Below, in pieces: positions 1 through 9,087 of a DNA stretch of 64,000 bases; the first letter of the stretch is position 1, and every line of letters starts with the position of its first letter. The notes below the pieces were generated by a model. The model made no database searches. It was not told the origin of the DNA and was given only the letters and a program-made list of their open reading frames with translations. Made by a program: the position numbers and the translations under genes. This DNA is from Pachysolen tannophilus NRRL Y-2460 (taxonomy: Eukaryota; Ascomycota; Pichiomycetes; Alaninales; Pachysolenaceae): NCBI GenBank assembly GCA_001661245.1, contig KV454012.1, forward strand, positions 1 to 64,000, read 5' to 3'.

Positions 1-320
1 ACTCACACCACTCACACCACTCACACCACTCACCACCACTCACACCACTCACACCACTCACACCACTCACACCACTCACACCACTCACACCACTCACACC
101 ACTCACACCACTCACACCACTCACACCACTCACACCACTCACACCACTCACACCACTCACACCACTCACACCACTCACACCACTCACACCACTCACACCA
201 CTCACACCACTCACACCACTCACACCACTCACACCACTCACACCACTCACGCCACTCACACCACTCACACCACTCACACCACTCACACCACTCACACCAC
301 TCACACCACTCACACCACTC
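1..320. repeat. 9-bp C-rich tandem repeat, probable left telomere
   Basis: About 35 head-to-tail copies of ACTCACACC (G-strand GGTGTGAGT) run from base 1 and stop abruptly near 320. Only a few units vary, for example a shortened unit near 31-36 and a CACGCC variant near 250. The C-rich strand reads 5'->3' inward, as expected at a left chromosome end. The G strand contains the TGGTGT core common to many budding-yeast telomere repeats. The open frame of Glu-Trp-Cys repeats on the minus strand is an artefact of the repeat. A non-telomeric minisatellite at a contig edge is the alternative. Confidence 0.75.
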
Positions 321-321
321 C

Positions 322-1682
322 CATGCTATCAAATACAGCAAAACATGAAAACAGCTTTTGTAGTACCCAAAATCAATCTCAAAGTTCTTCTAAGAAGATT
401 ACTTGCTACCTCTTCTTTCCAATAGTACAATTCAAGTGGTGGTTTACAAACAGACATACCTGTTTCGACTTTTACTTCACGATTACATACGACTTTAAAT
501 GAGATCATGCGTGATTGAGCTTCAGATCATACCTGGTCCTTTTTTTTTTTACTATGTAAGCACGTAATTCTACATTAAGGCTAATACAGACTCTGGAAAT
601 TCGGAAATTATATTCAATAAGAAAGTTGGTCCTCTTTATATATATCATCAAAGTGAAGAATGTTTGAACTTTAATAGCTCAACATATAGCTACAAGAAAT
701 TCAGATTGTAGAAAACACAGTAGAAAATATGAAAAAAAATCAATGTCTTTTCACAACGTTTTTTTTTTCTTTTAGCTTCCTGTTGTAACAATTTAGATAC
801 TTAACTCCAACTTGAAAGCTTTTGCAATTACGAAATTGATCATTGTCATTGGTAGCAAGGAAAGAAATATAAATAAACTGTAGTTGCACAGCCGCACCTG
901 TATTGTTCACCGGACGCAGTAGCCTGCAAAGTATCCATCAACAACTTTCTTGGCTTTTTTTTTTTTGAATACGTCCTGTACAGATCTTTCGGGCTTTCTA
1001 ACAACTCTTCCTGGTTTCTAATTATAATGATTCAGAGATTCTCGTTTAGATTTAAAATTGACGAAGGTCTCAGTATCAACTGCTGATGAAGCAAAGTTTA
1101 TAATCTTCACATTAATAGGCGTCATCATTAAATCTCTGAGGGCTAATTTCGAATGCCTCATAAAAATAGCACTATAGTGTAGGAACGTTAGAAGCAACTG
1201 GACCCAAAGTATTAACTGACTATTCATCCTTAATTTATGCACAGTATAGTTCTCTTATTTCGGTGCCAGTTATCAGCGTAACAGTATATTACTTATTGTA
1301 TATACCTTACCTGTATTTGATTTCGTACTCTGTACACTATTTATTTCCTATCGGTATTTCTGCATCAAATACTTCTTTGATTAGACCAAAGATCAAGACT
1401 TAGTTGACTAAAGTTTGCGAATACTGTAAAGGCCTGAAGTTAGAATCAAACTCATCTACTTTAGCATTGGTTGTCTTTAATAAATTATTGGTAACTTATT
1501 CTATATATAGAAATTTCAATTGAATTGTAATTACGTTTGCGCAAGTACTTATTTTTTACCTTGTGCCACCACCCGCCTAACTAGATTGATATACGTTGCG
1601 GAAGCTGCTGCATTTTACTTTTTTTTCTTTTTTTTTTTTTTTTTTTTATTATTTTTTGTTCTTTTGCAATTGATCTTTCTGT
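322..1682. other. Subtelomeric spacer without a recognisable gene
   Basis: This AT-rich stretch separates the telomere-like array from the first convincing gene. It contains several short open frames, including a 59-codon minus-strand frame (329-508) with balanced composition and a 74-codon minus-strand frame (1018-1242). Neither matches a family I recognise. Either could be a relic of a subtelomeric gene or chance. A T-rich tract (about 1619-1667) lies just upstream of the DUF924 start and probably belongs to its promoter. No telomere-associated repeat family is evident beyond the 9-bp array. Confidence 0.5.
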
Positions 1683-2240
1683 ATGTTGAAACTTGTTCCG
1701 AGATTCTTTTCCAGTATGAGTAATGCGAATCCCAAAGATGTACTAGAGTTTTGGTTTGGAAAAGTAGGCGAACCGGGGTATTTGAAAGCAAAGTCATTTT
1801 GGTACGGTAATGAAGAAGATGATAAATTAGTTGCAGAAAAATTAGGATCATATTACGAAGAAGCTAAAAATGGAGGTCTTAGTAATTGGGCAGATATTCC
1901 CGATGGTTCAATTGCACTAATTATTTTGCTAGATCAGGTTCCTCGTAATATTTTTCGTAATAAGGCTCAAGCTTACGCTACGGATAATCTAGCATTATCT
2001 GTTGCTAAAAAAATGGTTGAGAACGGCTGGGATAAAAACCAGCCAACCGTTGTAAGACGCTATGTGTATTCTCCGTTCAACCATTCAGAAAATTTAGAAG
2101 ATCAAAAGCGTTCACTTGAGTTGTTTACGGATCTTGGAGACCCTACACATATGTACTGGGCGCGCAATTTTTATGAAACAATTAAAAAATATGGAAGGTT
2201 TCCTCATCGCGATGAAATTTTGGGTCGTAGCGGTAATTGA
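1683..2240 (+). CDS. DUF924 family protein
   Basis: The 185-residue protein matches the DUF924 family (shared by bacteria and fungi, function unknown) along its length. It has an early EFWFG segment, the diagnostic LDQVPRNIFRN segment in the middle, a basic RRYVYSPFNHSE block, and a C-terminal GRFPHRDEILGR block. The first ATG gives an 11-residue basic, hydrophobic N-terminus before a second in-frame ATG (residue 12). The longer form may carry a mitochondrial presequence and the shorter one be cytosolic; this is inference. It is the first recognisable gene after the telomere-like array, about 1.4 kb inward, and looks intact. No operon-like or functional link to its neighbours is visible. Confidence 0.85.
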   Translation: MLKLVPRFFSSMSNANPKDVLEFWFGKVGEPGYLKAKSFWYGNEEDDKLVAEKLGSYYEEAKNGGLSNWADIPDGSIALIILLDQVPRNIFRNKAQAYATDNLALSVAKKMVENGWDKNQPTVVRRYVYSPFNHSENLEDQKRSLELFTDLGDPTHMYWARNFYETIKKYGRFPHRDEILGRSGN

Positions 2241-2624
2241 GCAAAAAATAAATTATTAGATGAGAAAGAGAAGTACTTTTCTTGTAGTTGACATTTTTTA
2301 AATATTCATCATTTAACGAACATAATAAAGTTCCAAATTATTCTAATGATGTATATTTAAATTCTCAACCCTTTCCAACTTGGAAAGAGGAAATAGACTT
2401 ATATTGTCTCAACTCTTATTTTATTAGCAGTTGAGAAGTTCTACAAATATCTATAATCTAATTAATTTTATTTCAAAAAAAGTTTAATCATTATCATTAT
2501 CTCTAAATTCCATCTATACAAAAGAACAATAAGAAAAATAAAAAACAGGCCCTCTCTAATCAGCAATAGAACAAAGAAAACAAAAAAATAAAAAAAAAAT
2601 AAAAAACTTAAAGAAAATTATAAA
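2241..2624. other. Convergent intergenic region, DUF924 / GH92
   Basis: This 384-bp AT-rich gap lies between two convergent genes. It holds A-rich runs near 2540-2610 and no open frame or RNA gene that I can support; it presumably contains both 3' ends. Confidence 0.5.
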
Positions 2625-5045
2625 TTATAGCGAATAGTGACCAGGACTTGGTGGATTATCTCCAACGTCCCATTCAACTGGATCAGATCCTAAAACAAAA
2701 TAAATTTCACCTCCATTTGTGAACACATCATCATGGCTAACCCAATTTTTATCCCATGAGTCTCCATTGACCGTTACATTTTGAACAAATATATTGGTCT
2801 CACTCAAATTGTCTGCAATTACGCTGAAAGTGTTACCGTTATCCAATTCCAATGTGAAATTCGATACAAAGGGTGATGATAATAAATATGTTGTTGTACC
2901 GGAAACAGGATAAAGTCCAATTATTCCCCAAAACAACCAAGCCTGCATTGCACCAGCATCAGAATTACCAGGAAGTCCCGTTGAACCAGTAGAATATTGG
3001 TCATTAAGAATATATCTAATAGTCTCCACAGTTCTATACTGAGCGTTAACATAATTATATAAATAAGGTGTTAAGAAACTTGGTTCATTCCCAATATCTG
3101 CAAGACTATCCCCATACAACCCAAACATATCATCAAGTCGTTGTATAAAAACGCTCTCATCTCCAATAAATGATTTCAAAGTCTCTATATCATGAGGAAC
3201 TGCCCATCCATACTCTACTGGTTTGCCTTCGTATTCATCATTACTCCAATAGCAATTTCCACAAGATAAAGGATCGTAATTAGTGTAATTAAATTCACCG
3301 TTCGCATCTTTTGGTTGAACAAATCCTGTATAATTATACAGGCTTGTTGAAGCATTAAAATTCCAAATATTTTGCCAATTTGCAGAACGTTTCAAATATT
3401 TTTCATAATCTGAGGTATTATTTAATCCTTGTGCAACAACCGAAAGTGCAAAATCATCATATGCATATTCCATTGTTCTCGTAACTGAACGAGTATAGTT
3501 TCTGGTAATCCAGCCATATTTGAGCCAATCTGGAAGTGCACCTCTTCCATCTTTGGTTGAAGCGTCTGGTGCAAAACTGTCGTACCAATAAGGTGGTGTA
3601 ACTTCAGCATCTTTAACCATTGCAGCATATCCTTCAGTCCAATTAACTCCTTGACTTATACCTTTTATATACGCATCGGCCAATACTATGTCAGCATTAC
3701 TACCACCTTGAGTACGGCCATTTTGGTTAGCAGATCTTCCATCAGGCATATATCCTACATTTTTATATGTATCAATTAAACTTCTGACAAGTTCTGCTCC
3801 TCTGGTTGGGTCCATAACATTGAAAAGTGGATTAAGACATCTAAAAGTATCCCAAATGGTGAACCAATCATCGTAATATGGTTCACTTGAAGTCCAATAA
3901 GGATTTTCACCAGTTCTGTTTGAAGGAAGTAAATGAGAACCATATAAAGCTGAATATAATAATGTAGTTAAAGTTTCATTAGAATTATCCATCGAAATTT
4001 TGCCAAAAACATCATCATACCACTTATATTGTGTATCTTCTACAACATCCCAGATGTTGTAACTATTATCTGGAAAATCATCCAAAATATTTTGACATGC
4101 TTGATCAGTTGAAATAAATGATATACCAACTCTACTACGAATTTCAGTTGTTCCTTCATCCCATGTGAATATTAATCCTGCTTGCTCATCTTCAACAGTT
4201 GTGAGTGCTGAATAACTACCATTTGAATAAAATGTATAATCAGTATTATTACCAACAAATGATGAAACATCTAATGGCTCAGTATCAAATTCACCACAAA
4301 AATAAATTTTCCATGGTCCTTGATCACCCCAACCACCTTTTATAGTTGTATAACCAGTATAACTGTCTGTCAGATTATTTGGAGTTTCTATTGAGCCATT
4401 AACAGCATATTGTGTCCACCAAGGTCTGGTTTTTGAATAAAGATGATGTGTGGCATTGACCACTATATTTGGTGTAGAATTTGATGGGAATGTGTACTGA
4501 TAAATTCCAGATCTCTCAGCCGCAGCAAATTCTATTATTACATCATTTTCTAACTCAACTTTATAATAACCAACCGTTGCGACATCTTTTGTTTTCTTGG
4601 TTTGGGCTACTGATGTTGAAACATCTACATCTCCTACCAATGGAAGCTGGGCAACTACACCATACTCAGGTGCCCCACCAGTACCACTTTCATGCATCAT
4701 TGATATTCCATAGATATAACCATCAACTGCATAACCGGAATAAGCATCTCCAGCTGATGCTCCGTAAACATCGATCCCCATTTTTGCCATACCAAATGGC
4801 CTCGAAGTTCCAGGAAAGACATTTCCTCCGTTTTCTGTTCCGTAAAAGACATCAACATAATTTGTGAAATTATCAGAACCTAAAGTTACTCTAGGTATAA
4901 TGCTGCTGTATGAGGCTGTCACCGATGTAGATTTAGATATAGAGATGGAATTTGATACAGAACTCGAAGACCCTGCTTTTGATGATAATATATATAAAAA
5001 GCTGGTCAAAACTCTCTCCAATTTGGGTATTCCAAAATAAACCAT
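2625..5045 (-). CDS. GH92 family alpha-mannosidase, probably secreted
   Basis: This 806-residue protein has the glycoside hydrolase 92 layout (exo-acting, calcium-dependent, inverting alpha-mannosidases). An N-terminal beta-sandwich begins with YVDVFYGTENGGNVFPG and SRPFGMAKMGID. The C-terminal (alpha/alpha)6 part carries DDWFTIWDTFRCLNP, GYMPDGRSANQNGRTQGGSNAD in split blocks, and GLPGNSDAGAMQAW near residue 690. The first of the usual two acidic positions in that last motif appears to be Ser. The N-terminus has a hydrophobic LTSFLYIL segment followed by a Ser-rich stretch, consistent with secretion, and many N-x-S/T sites are present. No GPI signal is obvious. GH92 enzymes trim alpha-mannans, so it may act on yeast or fungal cell-wall mannoprotein. 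GH92 is common in bacteria and filamentous fungi; its presence near a yeast telomere is notable. Confidence 0.88.
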   Translation of the reverse strand: MVYFGIPKLERVLTSFLYILSSKAGSSSSVSNSISISKSTSVTASYSSIIPRVTLGSDNFTNYVDVFYGTENGGNVFPGTSRPFGMAKMGIDVYGASAGDAYSGYAVDGYIYGISMMHESGTGGAPEYGVVAQLPLVGDVDVSTSVAQTKKTKDVATVGYYKVELENDVIIEFAAAERSGIYQYTFPSNSTPNIVVNATHHLYSKTRPWWTQYAVNGSIETPNNLTDSYTGYTTIKGGWGDQGPWKIYFCGEFDTEPLDVSSFVGNNTDYTFYSNGSYSALTTVEDEQAGLIFTWDEGTTEIRSRVGISFISTDQACQNILDDFPDNSYNIWDVVEDTQYKWYDDVFGKISMDNSNETLTTLLYSALYGSHLLPSNRTGENPYWTSSEPYYDDWFTIWDTFRCLNPLFNVMDPTRGAELVRSLIDTYKNVGYMPDGRSANQNGRTQGGSNADIVLADAYIKGISQGVNWTEGYAAMVKDAEVTPPYWYDSFAPDASTKDGRGALPDWLKYGWITRNYTRSVTRTMEYAYDDFALSVVAQGLNNTSDYEKYLKRSANWQNIWNFNASTSLYNYTGFVQPKDANGEFNYTNYDPLSCGNCYWSNDEYEGKPVEYGWAVPHDIETLKSFIGDESVFIQRLDDMFGLYGDSLADIGNEPSFLTPYLYNYVNAQYRTVETIRYILNDQYSTGSTGLPGNSDAGAMQAWLFWGIIGLYPVSGTTTYLLSSPFVSNFTLELDNGNTFSVIADNLSETNIFVQNVTVNGDSWDKNWVSHDDVFTNGGEIYFVLGSDPVEWDVGDNPPSPGHYSL

Positions 5046-6596
5046 TGATACTATTTATTTTCAAAAAATTTCGAACCCAAACTTAAATTCAACGGGCTTT
5101 TGAACTACGGGAAAAGAGTAAATTTTTTATTTTTTTTCAAGGTAAATTCCAAACTTATATATACAATACTTAGGATCATCGATAGCTAATATACCTCTAT
5201 CTCAATTCCACGTGGATTCGAATATCAAAGAGATCAATTCAAGAAATCTAGTGCAATTTTTATATTCAGTTTCCCCCTAAAAGAAAGAAAGAAATAAAAA
5301 AAAAAGAAAAAAAGAAATTTGACCATGTGTGTTTAGAACTGGTAGATTGATGCATAATTATGCACGTTGCGGTTTGTTTACGCTAAATTCTCTGTACTTC
5401 TGATTTCTTTTTTTTATGCGTTTTTGTCCTAATCTTCTTTTTTTCGGAGGTACCCACCTACCACAATAGTGAGGATGAGCAAAAAGAAGTGAAGGGACAC
5501 AGAAAGAAATACAAATAAATCAATAGTTAATAAGAGGTAACAAATTCAATTTAAAAAAACAAATGAAAATTAAGCATAATCAGATCGATCAAATCTCAGG
5601 GTTTTTCACTGCAGAGAGATATGAATGCAGATTTTATAAAATTAATGTAAAGATTAATTACATTACATATTTTGATTTTTTTTTCTTAAAAAAAATTTCT
5701 TTACGTGCTTTAAAGTGGTACTTTTGAATTTAATATGGAGTCTGTATGCGCACAAAAAAAAAAAAACTTTAGGTAAAAAGCTAAAGGCCGCCTAAGCAAA
5801 GGTTTATTTCTAAAAGTATTTCCGAAAATGGAATTGCCACCTAGTGAAAAAGTGTCACAAGACTTGATTTTTTTTAGTACACATTCCTTGTAACTAATCG
5901 GCTTGTAGCTAGTGGTGCATAGTGCTTTTGAACCATTATATGAATTTTTTTTTTGGTATGAATACCCTTGATATAAAAAAATCTTTATATCTTAGCTTTT
6001 GCAAAGATATGCTAATTCGTGTTCGCGAAGAAAATTTTTTCATATTCGTTATGAATAGCGCCAGATATCGAAATAACATTACCCCATCAAAGTAATAAAC
6101 GGAAGAAAGTTTAAAACTTAGTTCTGCTATATTATGCATTTCTCTTGTTTTGTATAAGATAGATGTTATCTATATTACTTTAATTTGTATTATATGCCTA
6201 TTTGAGGTTCGTGTGACCTCAAAAACTAAAACAAAAGAAGAAGAAAAAAAAAAGAAAAAGAAAATACGAAAATTAAGATTTATTTTCCATGTATTATTAT
6301 GCGCCAAGCTAAATAATTCTTACTTCAAATACAATAAAGTAGTCAAATGTACGAATGGAAAAAATCGTACTAGCCGTTCCTCTTACTGTCGTTCTTTTTA
6401 TTTCTTTTGAATTTATTTTTCTTTCTTTTCTTTTGCCTTTTACGCTTCTTCAAGATAGAAAGAAAGAATATCACTAATACTAGTGTTAACTAAGCATATT
6501 AAAGTATCAATCTTTTTGTTTTTCTTTTTTTTCTTTTCAAAGATTAAATAACCTATAAACTAAGAGTATAACTATAACGCATAAATAAAAATATTT
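5046..6596. other. 1.5-kb intergenic region upstream of GH92
   Basis: The region contains the GH92 promoter (right of 5045) and the 3' end of the HOL1-like gene. It includes a perfect 14-bp palindrome at 5351-5364, T and A runs, and only low-complexity short frames (for example a Lys-rich one near 6150-6410) that I reject as genes. No tRNA or transposon remnant is visible. Confidence 0.5.
5351..5364. promoter_or_regulatory. Perfect 14-bp palindrome upstream of GH92
   Basis: TGCATAATTATGCA is an exact inverted repeat about 305 bp upstream of the GH92 start codon. Its symmetry suggests a dimeric DNA-binding protein site, but the cognate factor is unknown and a chance occurrence in AT-rich DNA is possible. 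Confidence 0.3.
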
Positions 6597-8297
6597 TCAA
6601 TGTTGAACACCAAGTAATCTTCTACGTCTTTCAATCAATTTCCAGTATCTGTCCTTGGTTTTCTTTCTCCAATACAAACCAGTGAGCTCCATAACAAAGA
6701 AAGTGGAGATACAGAAGAGACAAATGAAAGCAGCAGCAACAAATGTATTTTGTAAACCTGTGTTATCAACCCATGGTGTAATTCCGTAATCCATAGCAAA
6801 ATTCATGGTATTACGTATCATTACAACAGTGGCCATAGCTTCACAGGATAACTCGTGATAGCAATCAATAACGTAAGTCACAGCGTTTACACAACCAATA
6901 ATACATAAACCTGCCATTAACCCTAAACCAAATACAACACCAAACCAATGAATACCGTGATAAGCTCCTACTCCCCATAAGATTAAAGCAAATGGGCCTA
7001 AAATCATGTAAACGACTAATGCCCAAAGTCTGTCTTCAGCATGAGATAGCCCATTACGTCTTTTAGCAAATTTAATTTTAAGCCAATCAGTAGTCCAACC
7101 AGCATAAAAATAAATTATCAATACAAATATAACAGGAGAAACATACGCTAGGCCACACATTGAACTTGAGAAATTATAAGGTGCTGCACTTAGTACAAGC
7201 GACTCAGTACCATTTAAAACCGAATACCAGAAAAGAGAGGACCCGTAAAGAAAACCTGACCACAAAACAACAGGGAATTGCAACATGTAAAAAGGACCTT
7301 TCATGTATTCCCATAATAAAAATTTAGAATGAATACCTGATGTAAGTGACAATTTTTGCCAAAAATTCTTTGGAGGCAGATATTCAATTGGTTCATCAAC
7401 TAAAATAGCTTGATTTTCTAAATGTTCATTGACTTCCATCTCCAACTCATCAAGAGTTTGGTGAGAAGTGACATTGGTAACAACAGTTGGGGATTTTACA
7501 TCGCCATTTGTTTCCGTAGAAGAAAGAACATTGCCATCAGAATCTTTCTGAACAGACAATTTTCTTTCATAATTTGTCTCTTCCATAAAGAAAAATAAAA
7601 ATACAAAACTCATACAACAAAAAATAACCGACCAATAAATAACCCATTTCCATCCACCAACTGCCAAATTTCTACTGTTTTCATTGATGAATCCTGCAAC
7701 AAGAGGAGCAATATAATTCGAACCAAAAAGAGCTACAGCATATATCCCCATATAAGTTGCTCTTTCATGTTCGAAAAACAAGTCAGAAATTGAAATTTCT
7801 GGTAAGGCTTCAATTGGAGCAGCGAAAAAACCTGCAAGAATCTTGGAAGCAATCCATTGACCATTCGTTGTAATATATGGCTGCCATAAATTAAACATTG
7901 CAACAGCAATTGTCGAAAGTAAATATACTGGTCTTTTACCATACTGTAAAGCAATAGGTTGGAAAAATAAACAACCAATACCCAAGAATAAAAACATGTA
8001 TCCTGTTCCATCATTCAAATCTGTAACACTAATGTCTACCCCTGGTGCTTCAGATATATCTGTTAAGATAGAATAGATACATGTACCTGGAACACCAACA
8101 CCAAATGTATATAAAATAATACAGAAAACGTGCATCCATTTCCTTCCTTTGGACCAGTTAAGCGGATCATTTGGATCTTCTGAAGGTGTTGGAATCAAAA
8201 CAATCTCCTTCTTCCCTTCGGCATGCTCCACTTTTGATGATAAATCTAAGTCCACCAAATGGGTAGTCCCTGGAATAGCATCATAATCAATGCCCAT
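6597..8297 (-). CDS. MFS transporter, HOL1-like (DHA1 family)
   Basis: This 566-residue polytopic membrane protein has the hallmarks of the fungal Hol1-like DHA1 family. These are an N-terminal PSEDPNDPLNWSKGRKW block just before the first membrane helix, GTGYMFLFLGIGCLFFQPIA, the loop YGKRPVYLLS, and ISDLFFEHERATYMGIYA. A long central cytosolic loop (about residues 230-310) separates two six-helix halves. S. cerevisiae Hol1 carries polyamines and other cations; the substrate here is not known. Upstream DNA has three GATAAG boxes and a repeated 12-bp motif, suggesting nitrogen-regulated expression. It lies at the left edge of the amidase/DUR3/dioxygenase cluster, downstream of and on the same strand as the Zn2Cys6 regulator gene. 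Confidence 0.85.
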   Translation of the reverse strand: MGIDYDAIPGTTHLVDLDLSSKVEHAEGKKEIVLIPTPSEDPNDPLNWSKGRKWMHVFCIILYTFGVGVPGTCIYSILTDISEAPGVDISVTDLNDGTGYMFLFLGIGCLFFQPIALQYGKRPVYLLSTIAVAMFNLWQPYITTNGQWIASKILAGFFAAPIEALPEISISDLFFEHERATYMGIYAVALFGSNYIAPLVAGFINENSRNLAVGGWKWVIYWSVIFCCMSFVFLFFFMEETNYERKLSVQKDSDGNVLSSTETNGDVKSPTVVTNVTSHQTLDELEMEVNEHLENQAILVDEPIEYLPPKNFWQKLSLTSGIHSKFLLWEYMKGPFYMLQFPVVLWSGFLYGSSLFWYSVLNGTESLVLSAAPYNFSSSMCGLAYVSPVIFVLIIYFYAGWTTDWLKIKFAKRRNGLSHAEDRLWALVVYMILGPFALILWGVGAYHGIHWFGVVFGLGLMAGLCIIGCVNAVTYVIDCYHELSCEAMATVVMIRNTMNFAMDYGITPWVDNTGLQNTFVAAAFICLFCISTFFVMELTGLYWRKKTKDRYWKLIERRRRLLGVQH

Positions 8298-9087
8298 ATT
8301 TAATCAAGATACTAGCTACTATTACTACTACTTTTAGTTTTTTTATCACTTTCTAATCAGTGTCTCGGTTTTTAAACAAAATGCTATTCAACTAGCTTCT
8401 TGTAAGAAATATGTACTTCTATTTATAATGAAATTAAAATCAAAAGATAAGATAGACGGCTCGAGAATGTTCACATCTAAACACACATAAAAATATCTCA
8501 AGCAAATATTTATCAAATTTTAATACTGGCAACCGATATTACTTGTATTAAAATTTCCTAGTATGACAGGTGTTTACTGATAACTCTTCATTGTAGAAGC
8601 TCTTATCGTGCTGACAGATATTACTTGTCATACACTATCGGACACAATCAATTACCCTTTGCGGTATCAGTCTTCGCCAAAAAATATACGATAAGAAAAG
8701 GGTTTTATTATAATAATTAATCTAGCCGCATTTGATGACTGTTTTTGGATACCACGGTCGACAATCATGATATCTTGATGAATATATGCATGAAATAAAT
8801 TGAGTATTTTTTTTTGTACCTTTACAAATAATACTTGACTATTTACAGAAAGATTGATTAGTACCTACATATCATATCAGTTGTAGAAATTGTCTCAAAA
8901 TATTTGTTCAATTAGAACAAAAAAAAAATAATAATTAAAGAATAATTTATGAATCAACCGTATTTGGGCCTAAACTCCTTTTTTTTTTCTTTTTTTTTCT
9001 TTATTATTACATTTGAAAGGAACCAAAAAATTTTTTAAAAATATTTATCAAAATGTAACTAACTAACTAAAATTTATCTTTATTTTT
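8298..9087. promoter_or_regulatory. HOL1-like promoter region with GATAAG boxes and a repeated motif
   Basis: Three GATA-factor core sites occur: GATAAG at 8446-8451, its complement CTTATC at 8602-8607, and GATAAG at 8690-8695. An exact 12-bp direct repeat, GATATTACTTGT, is present at 8535-8546 and 8617-8628. GATAAG is the Gln3/Gat1-type nitrogen-catabolite element in yeasts, so nitrogen control of the transporter is a reasonable inference. The right part of the gap carries the 3' end of the regulator gene. Confidence 0.5.

Noticed and set aside
30-341. 103-codon frame of Glu-Trp-Cys repeats on the minus strand
   Set aside because: It is only the translation of the 9-bp tandem repeat and has no independent coding features.
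1018-1242. 74-codon minus-strand frame in the subtelomeric spacer
   Set aside because: No recognisable domain and no supporting context; kept only as part of the spacer description.
6150-6410. Lys-rich plus-strand frame
   Set aside because: Low-complexity, A-rich composition and location in the HOL1-like gene's 3' flank; typical chance frame.
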